From: Thermoleophilia bacterium
GTDB lineage: Bacteria > Actinomycetota > Thermoleophilia > Gaiellales > Gaiellaceae
Reading direction: 5' to 3'
NCBI GenBank assembly: GCA_014534295.1
Contig: JACVRU010000042.1
Coordinates: forward strand, 1-11,972
Length of the DNA stretch: 11,972 nucleotides
In this document: one piece after another, positions 7,623-11,972 of the stretch
Layout: every line of letters starts with the position of its first letter
Position numbering within the stretch: position 1 is the first letter of the stretch
Made by a program: the position numbers and the translations under genes
The notes under the pieces: generated by a model
Database searches by the model: none
The model's input: only the letters and a program-made list of their open reading frames with translations
Told to the model about the DNA's origin: nothing

Positions 7623-7657
7623 GTCGAGGGTCAGTATGCAGGTTAGACTGCCCGCGG
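7623..7657. promoter_or_regulatory. 35-bp divergent promoter region with two candidate -10 boxes
   Basis: Seen: only 35 bp separate the start of the GAF phosphatase (7622, minus) from the start of the small membrane protein (7658, plus). On the plus strand TAGACT (7644-7649) lies 8 nt before the ATG. On the minus strand CATACT (complement of 7633-7638) lies 10 nt before the other ATG. Neither start has a Shine-Dalgarno sequence. The -35 position for each promoter would fall in or next to the opposite gene's start codon, and no good TTGACA match is present. Inference: two leaderless, mutually overlapping promoters. Confidence 0.5.
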
Positions 7658-7894
7658 ATGTCCCAGGTAGCTCAGACCCCCGAGCCGCCGCCGGAGTCGC
7701 CCCCGCTCGACCCGTACGCGATCCGCCGGGCCTACCGGCGCGAGCGGCTGCGCCGCCGGGCGAAGCGCGACCGCAGGCGGGAGCAGAAGCTCGCGGGGAT
7801 GCGCTACGTCGTCTTCATCTTCGTGCTGCTGGCGCTGAGCGTCTTCCTCACGCTCACGGCCTGGCACGAGGTCCAGCGGCTGTTCGGGATCTAG
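7658..7894 (+). CDS. Small single-pass membrane protein of unknown function
   Basis: I do not recognise a family. Seen: 78 residues. Residues 1-20 are Pro/acid-rich (TPEPPPESPPLDPY). Residues 21-45 are extremely Arg/Lys-rich (RRAYRRERLRRRAKRDRRREQK). One hydrophobic helix at about 49-69 is followed by a short tail ending LFGI. The positive stretch just before the helix predicts N-in, C-out topology, so the basic tail would be cytoplasmic and could touch lipid headgroups, nucleic acid or a partner protein. Start choice: the ATG lies 8 nt after a TAGACT -10 box, suggesting a leaderless message. The same frame stays open upstream, but there it is antisense to the phosphatase gene. It ends 4 bp before the convergent zinc-ribbon gene. 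Confidence 0.75.
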   Translation: MSQVAQTPEPPPESPPLDPYAIRRAYRRERLRRRAKRDRRREQKLAGMRYVVFIFVLLALSVFLTLTAWHEVQRLFGI

Positions 7895-7898
7895 CGCC

Positions 7899-8108
7899 TC
7901 AGAGGAGACCCGACCTCCCGAACGGGCTCCACGCCGACTCCTCCCAGGCCGTGCTCCCGCACATCGGGCACAGCGGCAGGCGGCCGGCCACGACGACGCC
8001 GTAGCCACACCCGCTGCACCGATAGGCCCCCTTCGCGATGTCGCCGGTCTCGAGGAAGGAGACGTAGTCTCCCTCGGGCTCAGCCGGGACCTGTTCGCGA
8101 TCGATCAC
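7899..8108 (-). CDS. Small zinc-ribbon / rubredoxin-like protein
   Basis: Seen: 69 residues from a GTG start, preceded by a good Shine-Dalgarno sequence (AAGGGAG, about 6 nt before the start). Four cysteines form two knuckles, YRCSGCGYG (Cys31, Cys34) and PLCPMCGST (Cys47, Cys50). This matches the zinc-ribbon or rubredoxin-like domain found in rubrerythrin tails and in many short standalone proteins. No catalytic domain accompanies it. Metal binding follows from the motif; whether the metal is zinc or iron, and what the protein does, is not evident. It is convergent with the small membrane-protein gene (4-bp gap) and divergent from the four-helix membrane protein, with about 70 bp of shared upstream sequence. 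Confidence 0.8.
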   Translation of the reverse strand: MIDREQVPAEPEGDYVSFLETGDIAKGAYRCSGCGYGVVVAGRLPLCPMCGSTAWEESAWSPFGRSGLL

Positions 8109-8141
8109 CCTCGACTCCCTTGCGTCCAGTCACATGGTCCC

Positions 8142-8171
8142 GTGACGAGTGTCCGCTCTCATCCCCATACT
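8142..8171 (+). promoter_or_regulatory. Candidate promoter for the four-helix membrane protein
   Basis: Seen: GTGACG at 8142-8147 matches four of six bases of TTGACA. It is followed after 18 bp by CATACT at 8166-8171, and after another 7 nt by GTG at 8179. The -35 box also forms the right arm of a short inverted repeat GTCAC/GTGAC (8129-8133 with 8142-8146, 8-nt loop), which could be part of an operator. Inference from sequence only. Confidence 0.45.
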
Positions 8172-8178
8172 GCGCACT

Positions 8179-8661
8179 GTGCAAACGCCCGAGCCCTACC
8201 GGGACCAGCTCGCCGGAGCTCCGGCCGCTTCCGGGCCGCCTCTGCCGCGGGCCGGCGAGGGGCTGTGGGGTCTCGGCGAGCGGCTCACCTGGCTGTCGGG
8301 CCTGATCCTCTCGGTGTCCGCCTTCACGGGGTGGTACGCGGGCTCCGGCGAGGGCGTCCAGCTGAGCGTGACCGGCTGGCACAGCGGCTCGCTCGGGAAG
8401 CTCGTCTTCTTCGTCGGTCTCGCGGTGCTCGCGCTCGTGGCCCTGCGCGAGGCCGGGATCGACCTGCCCGCGACCGTGCCCGAGAGCCTCGTGGTCGTGG
8501 CGCTCGGATCGCTGGCGACCGTGTTCGTGCTCGTCCGCCTGGTCTCGATCCCCGAGCGGTTGCTGCCGGTGGACGGCCGGGGCATCGGGATCTGGATCAG
8601 TCTCGCGGCCGCTCTCGCCGTGATCGCAGCAGGGCTGCTGCGAGCGGCGGAAGAGCTATAG
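8179..8661 (+). CDS. Four-helix integral membrane protein of unknown function
   Basis: I do not recognise a named family. Seen: 160 residues from the GTG at 8179. A Pro/Gly/Ala-rich cytoplasmic-looking N-terminus (about 1-35) precedes four hydrophobic segments at about 36-54, 71-89, 101-121 and 137-155. The loop after the first helix contains GWYAGSGEGVQLSVTGWHSG, with several Trp and Gly residues. Start choice: GTG 8179 lies 7 nt after a CATACT -10 box and fits a leaderless message. An in-frame GTG at 8149 (170 aa) lies upstream of that box and has no Shine-Dalgarno sequence. The 3' end overlaps the convergent PAP2 gene by 65 bp. No regulator or enzyme motif is visible. Confidence 0.75.
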   Translation: MQTPEPYRDQLAGAPAASGPPLPRAGEGLWGLGERLTWLSGLILSVSAFTGWYAGSGEGVQLSVTGWHSGSLGKLVFFVGLAVLALVALREAGIDLPATVPESLVVVALGSLATVFVLVRLVSIPERLLPVDGRGIGIWISLAAALAVIAAGLLRAAEEL

Positions 8662-9133
8662 CCGTCGCGAGGCCGAGGATCGCGCCGCCGAGGACGTCGG
8701 CGGGGTAGTGCACGCCGACGTAGACGCGGGAGAACGCGATCCCGCCGGCGAGCAGGAAGAGGACCGGCCAGCGGCCCGGCAGCCAGCGGGAGAGGATCGC
8801 GGCCCCCGCGAACGCGGTCGCGGCGTGGCCGGACGGGAACGAGTTGCCGAGCACGACGAGGACGAGCGGCTCGGGGTCGGGGAAGACCGTGAAGGGCCGG
8901 GGGCGGGCGGTGGCGAGCTTGATTGCGAGCGAAGCGAGGTCGGCGATCCAGACCGTGGCCGCGGTGAAGGGAACGAGCAGCGGCCGCCGCAGCGCCAGGG
9001 CCGCGCCCACGGCGAGCACGATCCAGATCGCGCCGCCGTATCCAAGCCGGGTGAGCGCGACGAAGAGACCGTCGAGCTCGTCGACCCGGTGGGTGACGAT
9101 CCAGCGGAAGAGTTCGCGGTCGAGCTCGCTCAG
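8597..9133 (-). CDS. PAP2-superfamily membrane phosphatase with an apparent CTG start
   Basis: Family role: a multipass membrane phosphatase acting on lipid phosphates (phosphatidate, undecaprenyl pyrophosphate or similar). Seen: 178 residues if started at CTG 9133. All three catalytic motifs are intact: KLATARPRP (KX6RP, Lys72-Pro80), SFPSGH (98-103) and SRVYVGVHYPAD (SRX5HX3D, 135-146). Start problem: the first ATG, GTG or TTG in frame is GTG 9019, which would begin inside the second hydrophobic segment. Upstream residues LSELDRELFRWIVTHRVDEL and DGLFVALTRLGYGG match the usual PAP2 N-terminus (LD..LF..........LD.L....T..G), so the frame clearly extends further. Back to the preceding in-frame stop no normal start exists; CTG 9133 lies 6 nt after a GATACT box. 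It follows the regulator gene by 10 nt. Confidence 0.88.
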   Translation of the reverse strand: MSELDRELFRWIVTHRVDELDGLFVALTRLGYGGAIWIVLAVGAALALRRPLLVPFTAATVWIADLASLAIKLATARPRPFTVFPDPEPLVLVVLGNSFPSGHAATAFAGAAILSRWLPGRWPVLFLLAGGIAFSRVYVGVHYPADVLGGAILGLATAIALPPLAAALLRSRRERPRD

Positions 9134-9143
9134 GCCGGAAGTA

Positions 9144-9740
9144 TCAGGCGGGGAGCATCTGCTTCGCCGACTCGATCAGCTGCTGCGGGTCGAACGGCTT
9201 GCCCACGAACCCCTGGGCGCCGCGCCGTGCGGCCTCGCCGACCTCCTCCGCGTCGACCTTCCCGCTGAACATGAGCACCGGGATCGCGCCGACGCCGTGC
9301 CGGTCCTGGAGCAGCCGGAGCATCTCCCAGCCGTCGACCCGCGGCATCATCACGTCGAGGAGGATCAGGTCGGGCGGCTCCTGCTCGATCGCGCTCAGCC
9401 CCTCCTCGGCGCTGGCGGCCTCGCGAACGGTGTAGCCCTCGAGCTCGAGGCTGGCCCGAACGAATCCCCTCAGCCCGGCGTCGTCGTCGACGATCAGGAC
9501 GAGCGGCCCCTCCTTAGCGCGCCCGCCGGGGCCCGAGCGCTCGAGGAAGGCGTCGAGGTCGCCGCGCCGGTAGCGCCGGTGTCCGCCGGGCGTGTAGAAG
9601 GCGGGGAGCCGCCCCTGGTCGGACCACTTGCGGATCGTGCTCTGGGCGACGCCGAGGTACTTGGCGGCCTGGCCGAGGGTCAGCCACTCGGGATCGCCGC
9701 CCGGTGCCCTGCGCCCCCCCAGCCGGTCTCCGTACCGCAT
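9144..9740 (-). CDS. BldC/MerR-type helix-turn-helix fused to a receiver (REC) domain
   Basis: Seen: 198 residues with two domains. Residues 19-68 are a BldC-like winged helix (MerR/HTH_17 class) with LTLGQAAKYLGVAQSTIRKW, a wing TPGGHRRYRRGD and a final helix. Residues 80-197 are a CheY-like receiver with the acidic pair (Asp85, Asp86), phospho-acceptor Asp129 in LLDVMMP, Ser159 in MFSG and Lys181 in VGKPFDP, all intact. The order, DNA-binding domain first and receiver last, is the reverse of the common response-regulator layout. Inference: a phosphorylation-controlled transcription factor; its kinase is not in the window. Start choice: ATG 9740 is 7 nt after TAGTTT (9748-9753) and has no Shine-Dalgarno sequence, so it is probably leaderless. 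A TTG at 9758 would overlap that box. Confidence 0.92.
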   Translation of the reverse strand: MRYGDRLGGRRAPGGDPEWLTLGQAAKYLGVAQSTIRKWSDQGRLPAFYTPGGHRRYRRGDLDAFLERSGPGGRAKEGPLVLIVDDDAGLRGFVRASLELEGYTVREAASAEEGLSAIEQEPPDLILLDVMMPRVDGWEMLRLLQDRHGVGAIPVLMFSGKVDAEEVGEAARRGAQGFVGKPFDPQQLIESAKQMLPA

Positions 9741-9770
9741 CGCACGAAAACTACCCAAAGCTTGTGCTTC
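9741..9770 (-). promoter_or_regulatory. Candidate leaderless promoter of the HTH-receiver gene
   Basis: Seen: reading the minus strand, TAGTTT (complement of 9748-9753) is 7 nt upstream of the ATG at 9740. This 30-bp gap is one of the few A/T-rich spots in the window (it includes CAAGCTTTGGG). No strong -35 box is present; GTTAG-like bases lie near the expected place. The gap follows the stop codon of the 67-aa membrane protein, so the regulator can be transcribed separately from the ftsB cluster. Confidence 0.45.
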
Positions 9771-9974
9771 CTAACCTCCGGAGGTGCCCATGGGCAGAGG
9801 CAGGGGGCGGAGCGTGCGGACCGACGTGAGCTCGCCGCCCGGGCTCGGGCGCTCCTCGAGCGTCAGGCCCAGCCCCACGCCGAGCAGGAAGATGAGGGCG
9901 GTCGCGGCGAGCGCCAGCAGCAGGAGCGGCCAGCGGCGGCGCGGCGGCGGCCGGCGGCGGCGCGGCGTACTCAC
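9771..9974 (-). CDS. 67-aa single-pass membrane protein of unknown function
   Basis: Seen: 67 residues from a GTG that overlaps the stop of the 102-aa gene as GTGA, which argues that it is really translated. The N-terminus is strongly basic (STPRRRRPPPRRRW, 2-15), followed by one hydrophobic helix (about 16-38). A short outer tail contains LTLEERPSPGGELTSVRTLRPLPLP (38-61). The basic start predicts an N-in, C-out topology. No family is recognised. Its place at the end of the pyk-ftsB-DUF501 cluster suggests an envelope-related role, but this is only inference. Confidence 0.65.
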   Translation of the reverse strand: MSTPRRRRPPPRRRWPLLLLALAATALIFLLGVGLGLTLEERPSPGGELTSVRTLRPLPLPMGTSGG

Positions 9975-10279
9975 GGCTCGTAGTCGAGCGCGCCCCGTGC
10001 GTACCGATGGAAGGCCGCGCCGACCACGGTGGCGAGGTTCTGCGGCCAGCGGGGGGCGTCGTCCTCGGCGAGCGTCTGGGCGGCCCAGCGCTCGGCGTCG
10101 AGGTAGGCGCCTGCGAGATCCGCGAGCGAATAGGTCTGCCCCACCCGCTTCCGCAGCTCGTCCGTCACCGTCTCGACCTGCTCGAGGAGCGCGCGGTAGA
10201 CCGAGCGGTCGGAGGCGGCGGCTTCCAGGCGGCGCGCGCTCTCCTCCCACTCGTGGCGGACGTGCTCGGGCGCGGACAC
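9971..10279 (-). CDS. 102-aa soluble helical protein of unknown function
   Basis: No family recognised. Seen: 102 residues, predicted almost wholly helical and soluble, without cysteines. The N-terminal part (about 5-48) is rich in Glu/Arg with heptad-like spacing (VRHEWEESARRLEAAASDRS, LLEQVETVTDELRKRVGQTY). The second part has SLADLAGAYLDAERWAAQTL and a Trp/Pro turn before FHRYARGALDYEP. The start is a GTG with no Shine-Dalgarno sequence. A TAGAGT box (complement of 10289-10294), which overlaps the DUF501 stop codon, lies 9 nt upstream. It overlaps the following 67-aa gene by 4 nt. In many actinobacteria an exopolyphosphatase gene follows DUF501; this protein has no such similarity. Confidence 0.75.
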   Translation of the reverse strand: MSAPEHVRHEWEESARRLEAAASDRSVYRALLEQVETVTDELRKRVGQTYSLADLAGAYLDAERWAAQTLAEDDAPRWPQNLATVVGAAFHRYARGALDYEP

Positions 10280-10291
10280 GGGGCGGGCACT

Positions 10292-10801
10292 CTAGCCGCC
10301 CTCCTCCGCCGGCAGGCTGCAGCACCGCTCGGGCCAGAGGTCGCCCAGCTCGCCGAGGATCCGCTCGCCGAGCAGGTACCCCGGTCGCGCGAGCGCGTAG
10401 GCGGCGTGCGCGTGCAGGCACTTCAGACGCTCCGGGCGGGCCGCGCCTCCGATCCCGAGCCCGAGCGAGGCGCCGTCGTCGCTGCCGCGACGGCCCGCCG
10501 CGAGCGCCGCCCGGAGCGACCGCTGCTCGTCGGTGGCGCGTCGGAGGCTCTCGGCGAGCTCACGGTCGGACGCGGCCGCCTCGCTCCAGCGCTCGACGCC
10601 GCCGGTCGCCTCGAGCCGCGAGACCAGGGCGACCAGGTGGCGGCAGGTCAGGTAGTAGGTGGTCGGGAAGGGCTCACCCTGTGGGTCGTACGGCTCCTGC
10701 TCCGTGACCGCGGGGAGGCCGAAAGGGCAGCGGACGACGACGCGCCGGAAGGCGCGCGGCGCGCGGCCCAGCTGCCACGCGACCATGCTCCGGTCATCCA
10801 T
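10292..10801 (-). CDS. DUF501-family protein
   Basis: Function unknown; the family is recognised from its conserved pattern and location. Seen: 169 residues with WQLGRAPRAFRRVVVRCPFGLP (9-30), PFPTTYYLTCRHLVALVSRLEA (44-65) and a C-terminal LKCLHAHAAYALARPGYLLGE (126-146). These Cys/His positions (Cys25, Cys53, Cys128, His130, His132) are typical of DUF501 and could bind metal, which is inference. An Arg-rich middle (about 80-115) is less conserved. The ATG at 10801 overlaps the ftsB stop by 8 nt; ATG 10786 is an alternative start. Adjacency to FtsB/DivIC is a known actinobacterial arrangement, so co-expression with cell division is likely. Confidence 0.9.
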   Translation of the reverse strand: MDDRSMVAWQLGRAPRAFRRVVVRCPFGLPAVTEQEPYDPQGEPFPTTYYLTCRHLVALVSRLEATGGVERWSEAAASDRELAESLRRATDEQRSLRAALAAGRRGSDDGASLGLGIGGAARPERLKCLHAHAAYALARPGYLLGERILGELGDLWPERCCSLPAEEGG

Positions 10802-11138
10802 CCCCGCCGATTCTGACGCGGCGTGCCTCCCGCCACTCCGGGATCCCCTTGACGATGAACAGCCGCTCGCCCGGCTGCACGTAGGCCAGGCGGCGCGCCT
10901 CGCGGATCAGCGCCTCCGTGCTCGTCTGTGCGGCGAGCTGCCGCTTCAGCTGCGCGTGCGACGCTTCGAGCTCGCGCACGTGGGCGTCGGCGCGCGCGAC
11001 GTCGCCGCGGGCCTCGACGTAGTGCGTGAGCGGGCGGTAGTACAGGAAGGCGACGATGCCGACGACGCCGACGGCGAGCCAGCGCCGGAGGTGCGCGACC
11101 CTCGGCCCGCGGCGTGCGCGTGGTCTCCTCGCGGCCAT
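10794..11138 (-). CDS. FtsB/DivIC-type septum formation initiator protein
   Basis: Family role: a bitopic divisome protein that joins FtsL and FtsQ/DivIB analogues at the septum and helps activate septal peptidoglycan synthesis. Seen: 114 residues. A basic cytoplasmic N-terminus (MAARRPRARRGPR) leads into a transmembrane helix (about 20-36), then a coiled coil (about 40-72, VARADAHVRELEASHAQLKRQ). The conserved extracytoplasmic motif EALIREARRLAYVQPGERLF (76-95) follows and is diagnostic of the family. The ATG has a good Shine-Dalgarno sequence (AAGGGA, 7 nt upstream), in contrast to several leaderless starts nearby. It is translationally coupled to DUF501 by an 8-nt overlap. Confidence 0.92.
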   Translation of the reverse strand: MAARRPRARRGPRVAHLRRWLAVGVVGIVAFLYYRPLTHYVEARGDVARADAHVRELEASHAQLKRQLAAQTSTEALIREARRLAYVQPGERLFIVKGIPEWREARRVRIGGDG

Positions 11139-11396
11139 GGAGCGATCCCTTCGCTGGCCGCGGCCGGAACTCCTGCCGGCAGCGGCGGGAGCGGAGCGAC
11201 CCCACCAACCCGCCCCCCACCCTTATCGGGTGGGGCAAAGGGTACGCCGCGCTTCCGCGCGGGACCGTGCCGATTCCGTGCCGGTTCTGGCGTCGAGCGC
11301 GACGCCTCCCGACAGGAGCCCAGCCGAGGAGACGGACGCCGGCAAGCAGACGCGCCGGCCCGCCGGCGCCGGCTCCCTCGCATGGCCGCCGGCCCC
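11139..11396. other. Intergenic gap between pyk and ftsB-type gene
   Basis: 258 bp without a credible gene. It holds a strong hairpin at 11215-11235, a shorter GC-rich inverted repeat around 11257-11270 and a GCCGGCGCCGGC palindrome near 11365-11376. The Shine-Dalgarno sequence of the ftsB-type gene lies at 11146-11151. On the minus strand TACCCT (near 11240-11245) is the only -10-like hexamer I would consider, and no matching -35 is clear. The short open frames here have no family similarity and look like GC-driven noise. Confidence 0.6.
11215..11235 (-). terminator. Stem-loop, possible U-less terminator of pyk
   Basis: Seen: a perfect 8-bp stem CCCCACCC/GGGTGGGG (11215-11222 with 11228-11235) around a 5-nt loop, with more G-runs just beyond it on the minus strand. 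It lies about 160 bp past the pyruvate kinase stop and about 77 bp before the ftsB-type start, in transcription order. No T-run follows, so a classical intrinsic terminator is not supported. Actinobacterial terminators often lack U-tracts, so termination or attenuation remains possible. Confidence 0.4.
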
Positions 11397-11972
11397 CTAG
11401 GCGATGTCGACCTTGATCACGTTCGTCGAGCCCGGGATGTTCACGGCCGTGCCGGCGGTGATCACGATCCGGTCACCGGCCTCGACGAGCCCCGTCTCCC
11501 GGGCCGCTTCCATCGACGCTCGCCAGAGGTCCTCGACGTCGCTCGCCTCGGGCACGCGCACCGGTGTCACGCCCCACTCGATCGCCATGTGCCGAAGCGA
11601 GTGCTCCTGGTGCGTGAGCCCGAGGATCGGGCGGTGAGGCCGCAGCCGCGCGACCGCCGACGCGGTGCGCCCGGTGAAGGTCGGCACGAGGATGGCGCGC
11701 GCCCCGAGCGCTTCGGCGAGATCGCAGGCCGCGTTCGACATCGAGCGCCCGATCGTCGGCTCCTCGGAGGCCTCCGGCATCTGGTGGCGGTACGAGAGGC
11801 TCGGCTCCACGGCGCGCGCGATCTGGTCCATCGTCCGCACCGCCTCGACGGGGTAGACCCCGACGGCGGTCTCGCCGGAGAGCATGATCGCCGACGTCCC
11901 GACGAGGATCCCGTACGCAACGACCAACGCCTCCGCGCCCCTCGCGACCGGGTGGTTGAACAACGACACCAC
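11397..11972 (-). CDS. pyk: Pyruvate kinase, C-terminal part (5' end beyond window)
   Basis: Role: the last step of glycolysis, transferring phosphate from phosphoenolpyruvate to ADP. Seen: the last 191 residues, open to the window edge. The end of the catalytic barrel has GTSAIMLSGETAVG and YPVEAVRTM, followed by the alpha/beta C-terminal domain with MSNAACDLAEALGARAILVP, TFTGRTAS, LRHMAIEWGV, GDRIVITAGTAVNIPGSTN and a final VIKVDIA. This is the complete and normal C-terminal half of the enzyme. Oddity: the first 30 or so residues at the window edge depart from family consensus at positions that are nearly invariant (LVVAYGILVG where (S/T)DVANAILDG is expected). This is separately reported. 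It stands upstream of the ftsB-type/DUF501 cluster. Confidence 0.95.
   Translation of the reverse strand: MVSLFNHPVARGAEALVVAYGILVGTSAIMLSGETAVGVYPVEAVRTMDQIARAVEPSLSYRHQMPEASEEPTIGRSMSNAACDLAEALGARAILVPTFTGRTASAVARLRPHRPILGLTHQEHSLRHMAIEWGVTPVRVPEASDVEDLWRASMEAARETGLVEAGDRIVITAGTAVNIPGSTNVIKVDIA

Noticed and set aside
8149..8178. GTG 8149 as start of the four-helix membrane protein
   Set aside because: It lies upstream of the candidate -10 box and has no Shine-Dalgarno sequence; GTG 8179 fits better, though this is not proven.
1..11972. CRISPR array, tRNA/rRNA gene, insertion sequence or prophage
   Set aside because: I saw no regularly spaced repeats, no cloverleaf-like segment, no transposase or integrase motifs and no terminal inverted repeats; base composition and gene packing are uniform.

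Overview
The window is very GC-rich, densely packed bacterial DNA. Codons end almost always in G or C, GTG starts are common, and a DUF501 gene follows an FtsB/DivIC-type gene. Together these suggest a high-GC actinobacterium. A deep-branching lineage such as Thermoleophilia/Solirubrobacterales is my best guess, by inference only; no rRNA or tRNA is present to confirm it. I found no CRISPR array, insertion sequence, phage gene or integrase.

Region 1 (1-7622, all minus strand) reads as one long, tightly coupled run. In transcription order it holds: a four-GAF SpoIIE/RsbU-type PP2C phosphatase (7622-4887); a membrane-anchored spermidine-synthase-like SAM methyltransferase fold (4890-3361); a small GDPD phosphodiesterase (3292-2609); an exported L,D-transpeptidase (2604-1618); a CcmG/DsbE-like thioredoxin (1621-1052); a CcmH-like protein (1055-639); and CcdA, cut by the window start (646-1). 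Most junctions are 4-8 nt overlaps (GTGA, ATGA, ATGGCTGA). The exception is the 68-bp gap before GDPD, which holds two copies of a palindrome. The last three genes are the thiol-redox part of cytochrome c maturation: CcdA carries electrons across the membrane, CcmG reduces, and CcmH handles the apocytochrome heme-site thiols.

Region 2 (7623-8661) begins with a 35-bp divergent promoter. A 78-aa single-pass membrane protein (+) follows, then a zinc-ribbon protein (-) and a four-helix membrane protein (+). The last two are divergent from each other.

Region 3 (8597-9740, minus) has a BldC/MerR-type helix-turn-helix fused to a receiver domain, followed closely by a PAP2 phosphatase. The PAP2 reading frame has no ATG, GTG or TTG at its natural start, and its 3' end overlaps the convergent membrane-protein gene by 65 bp.

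Region 4 (9771-11972, minus) runs from the 3' part of pyruvate kinase, through a 258-bp gap with a strong hairpin, to ftsB, DUF501, a 102-aa unknown protein and a 67-aa single-pass membrane protein. It is a glycolysis/cell-division neighbourhood of actinobacterial type.

Recurring feature: six gene starts lie 6-10 nt downstream of a TANNNT-like -10 box with no Shine-Dalgarno sequence, which suggests widespread leaderless transcription.
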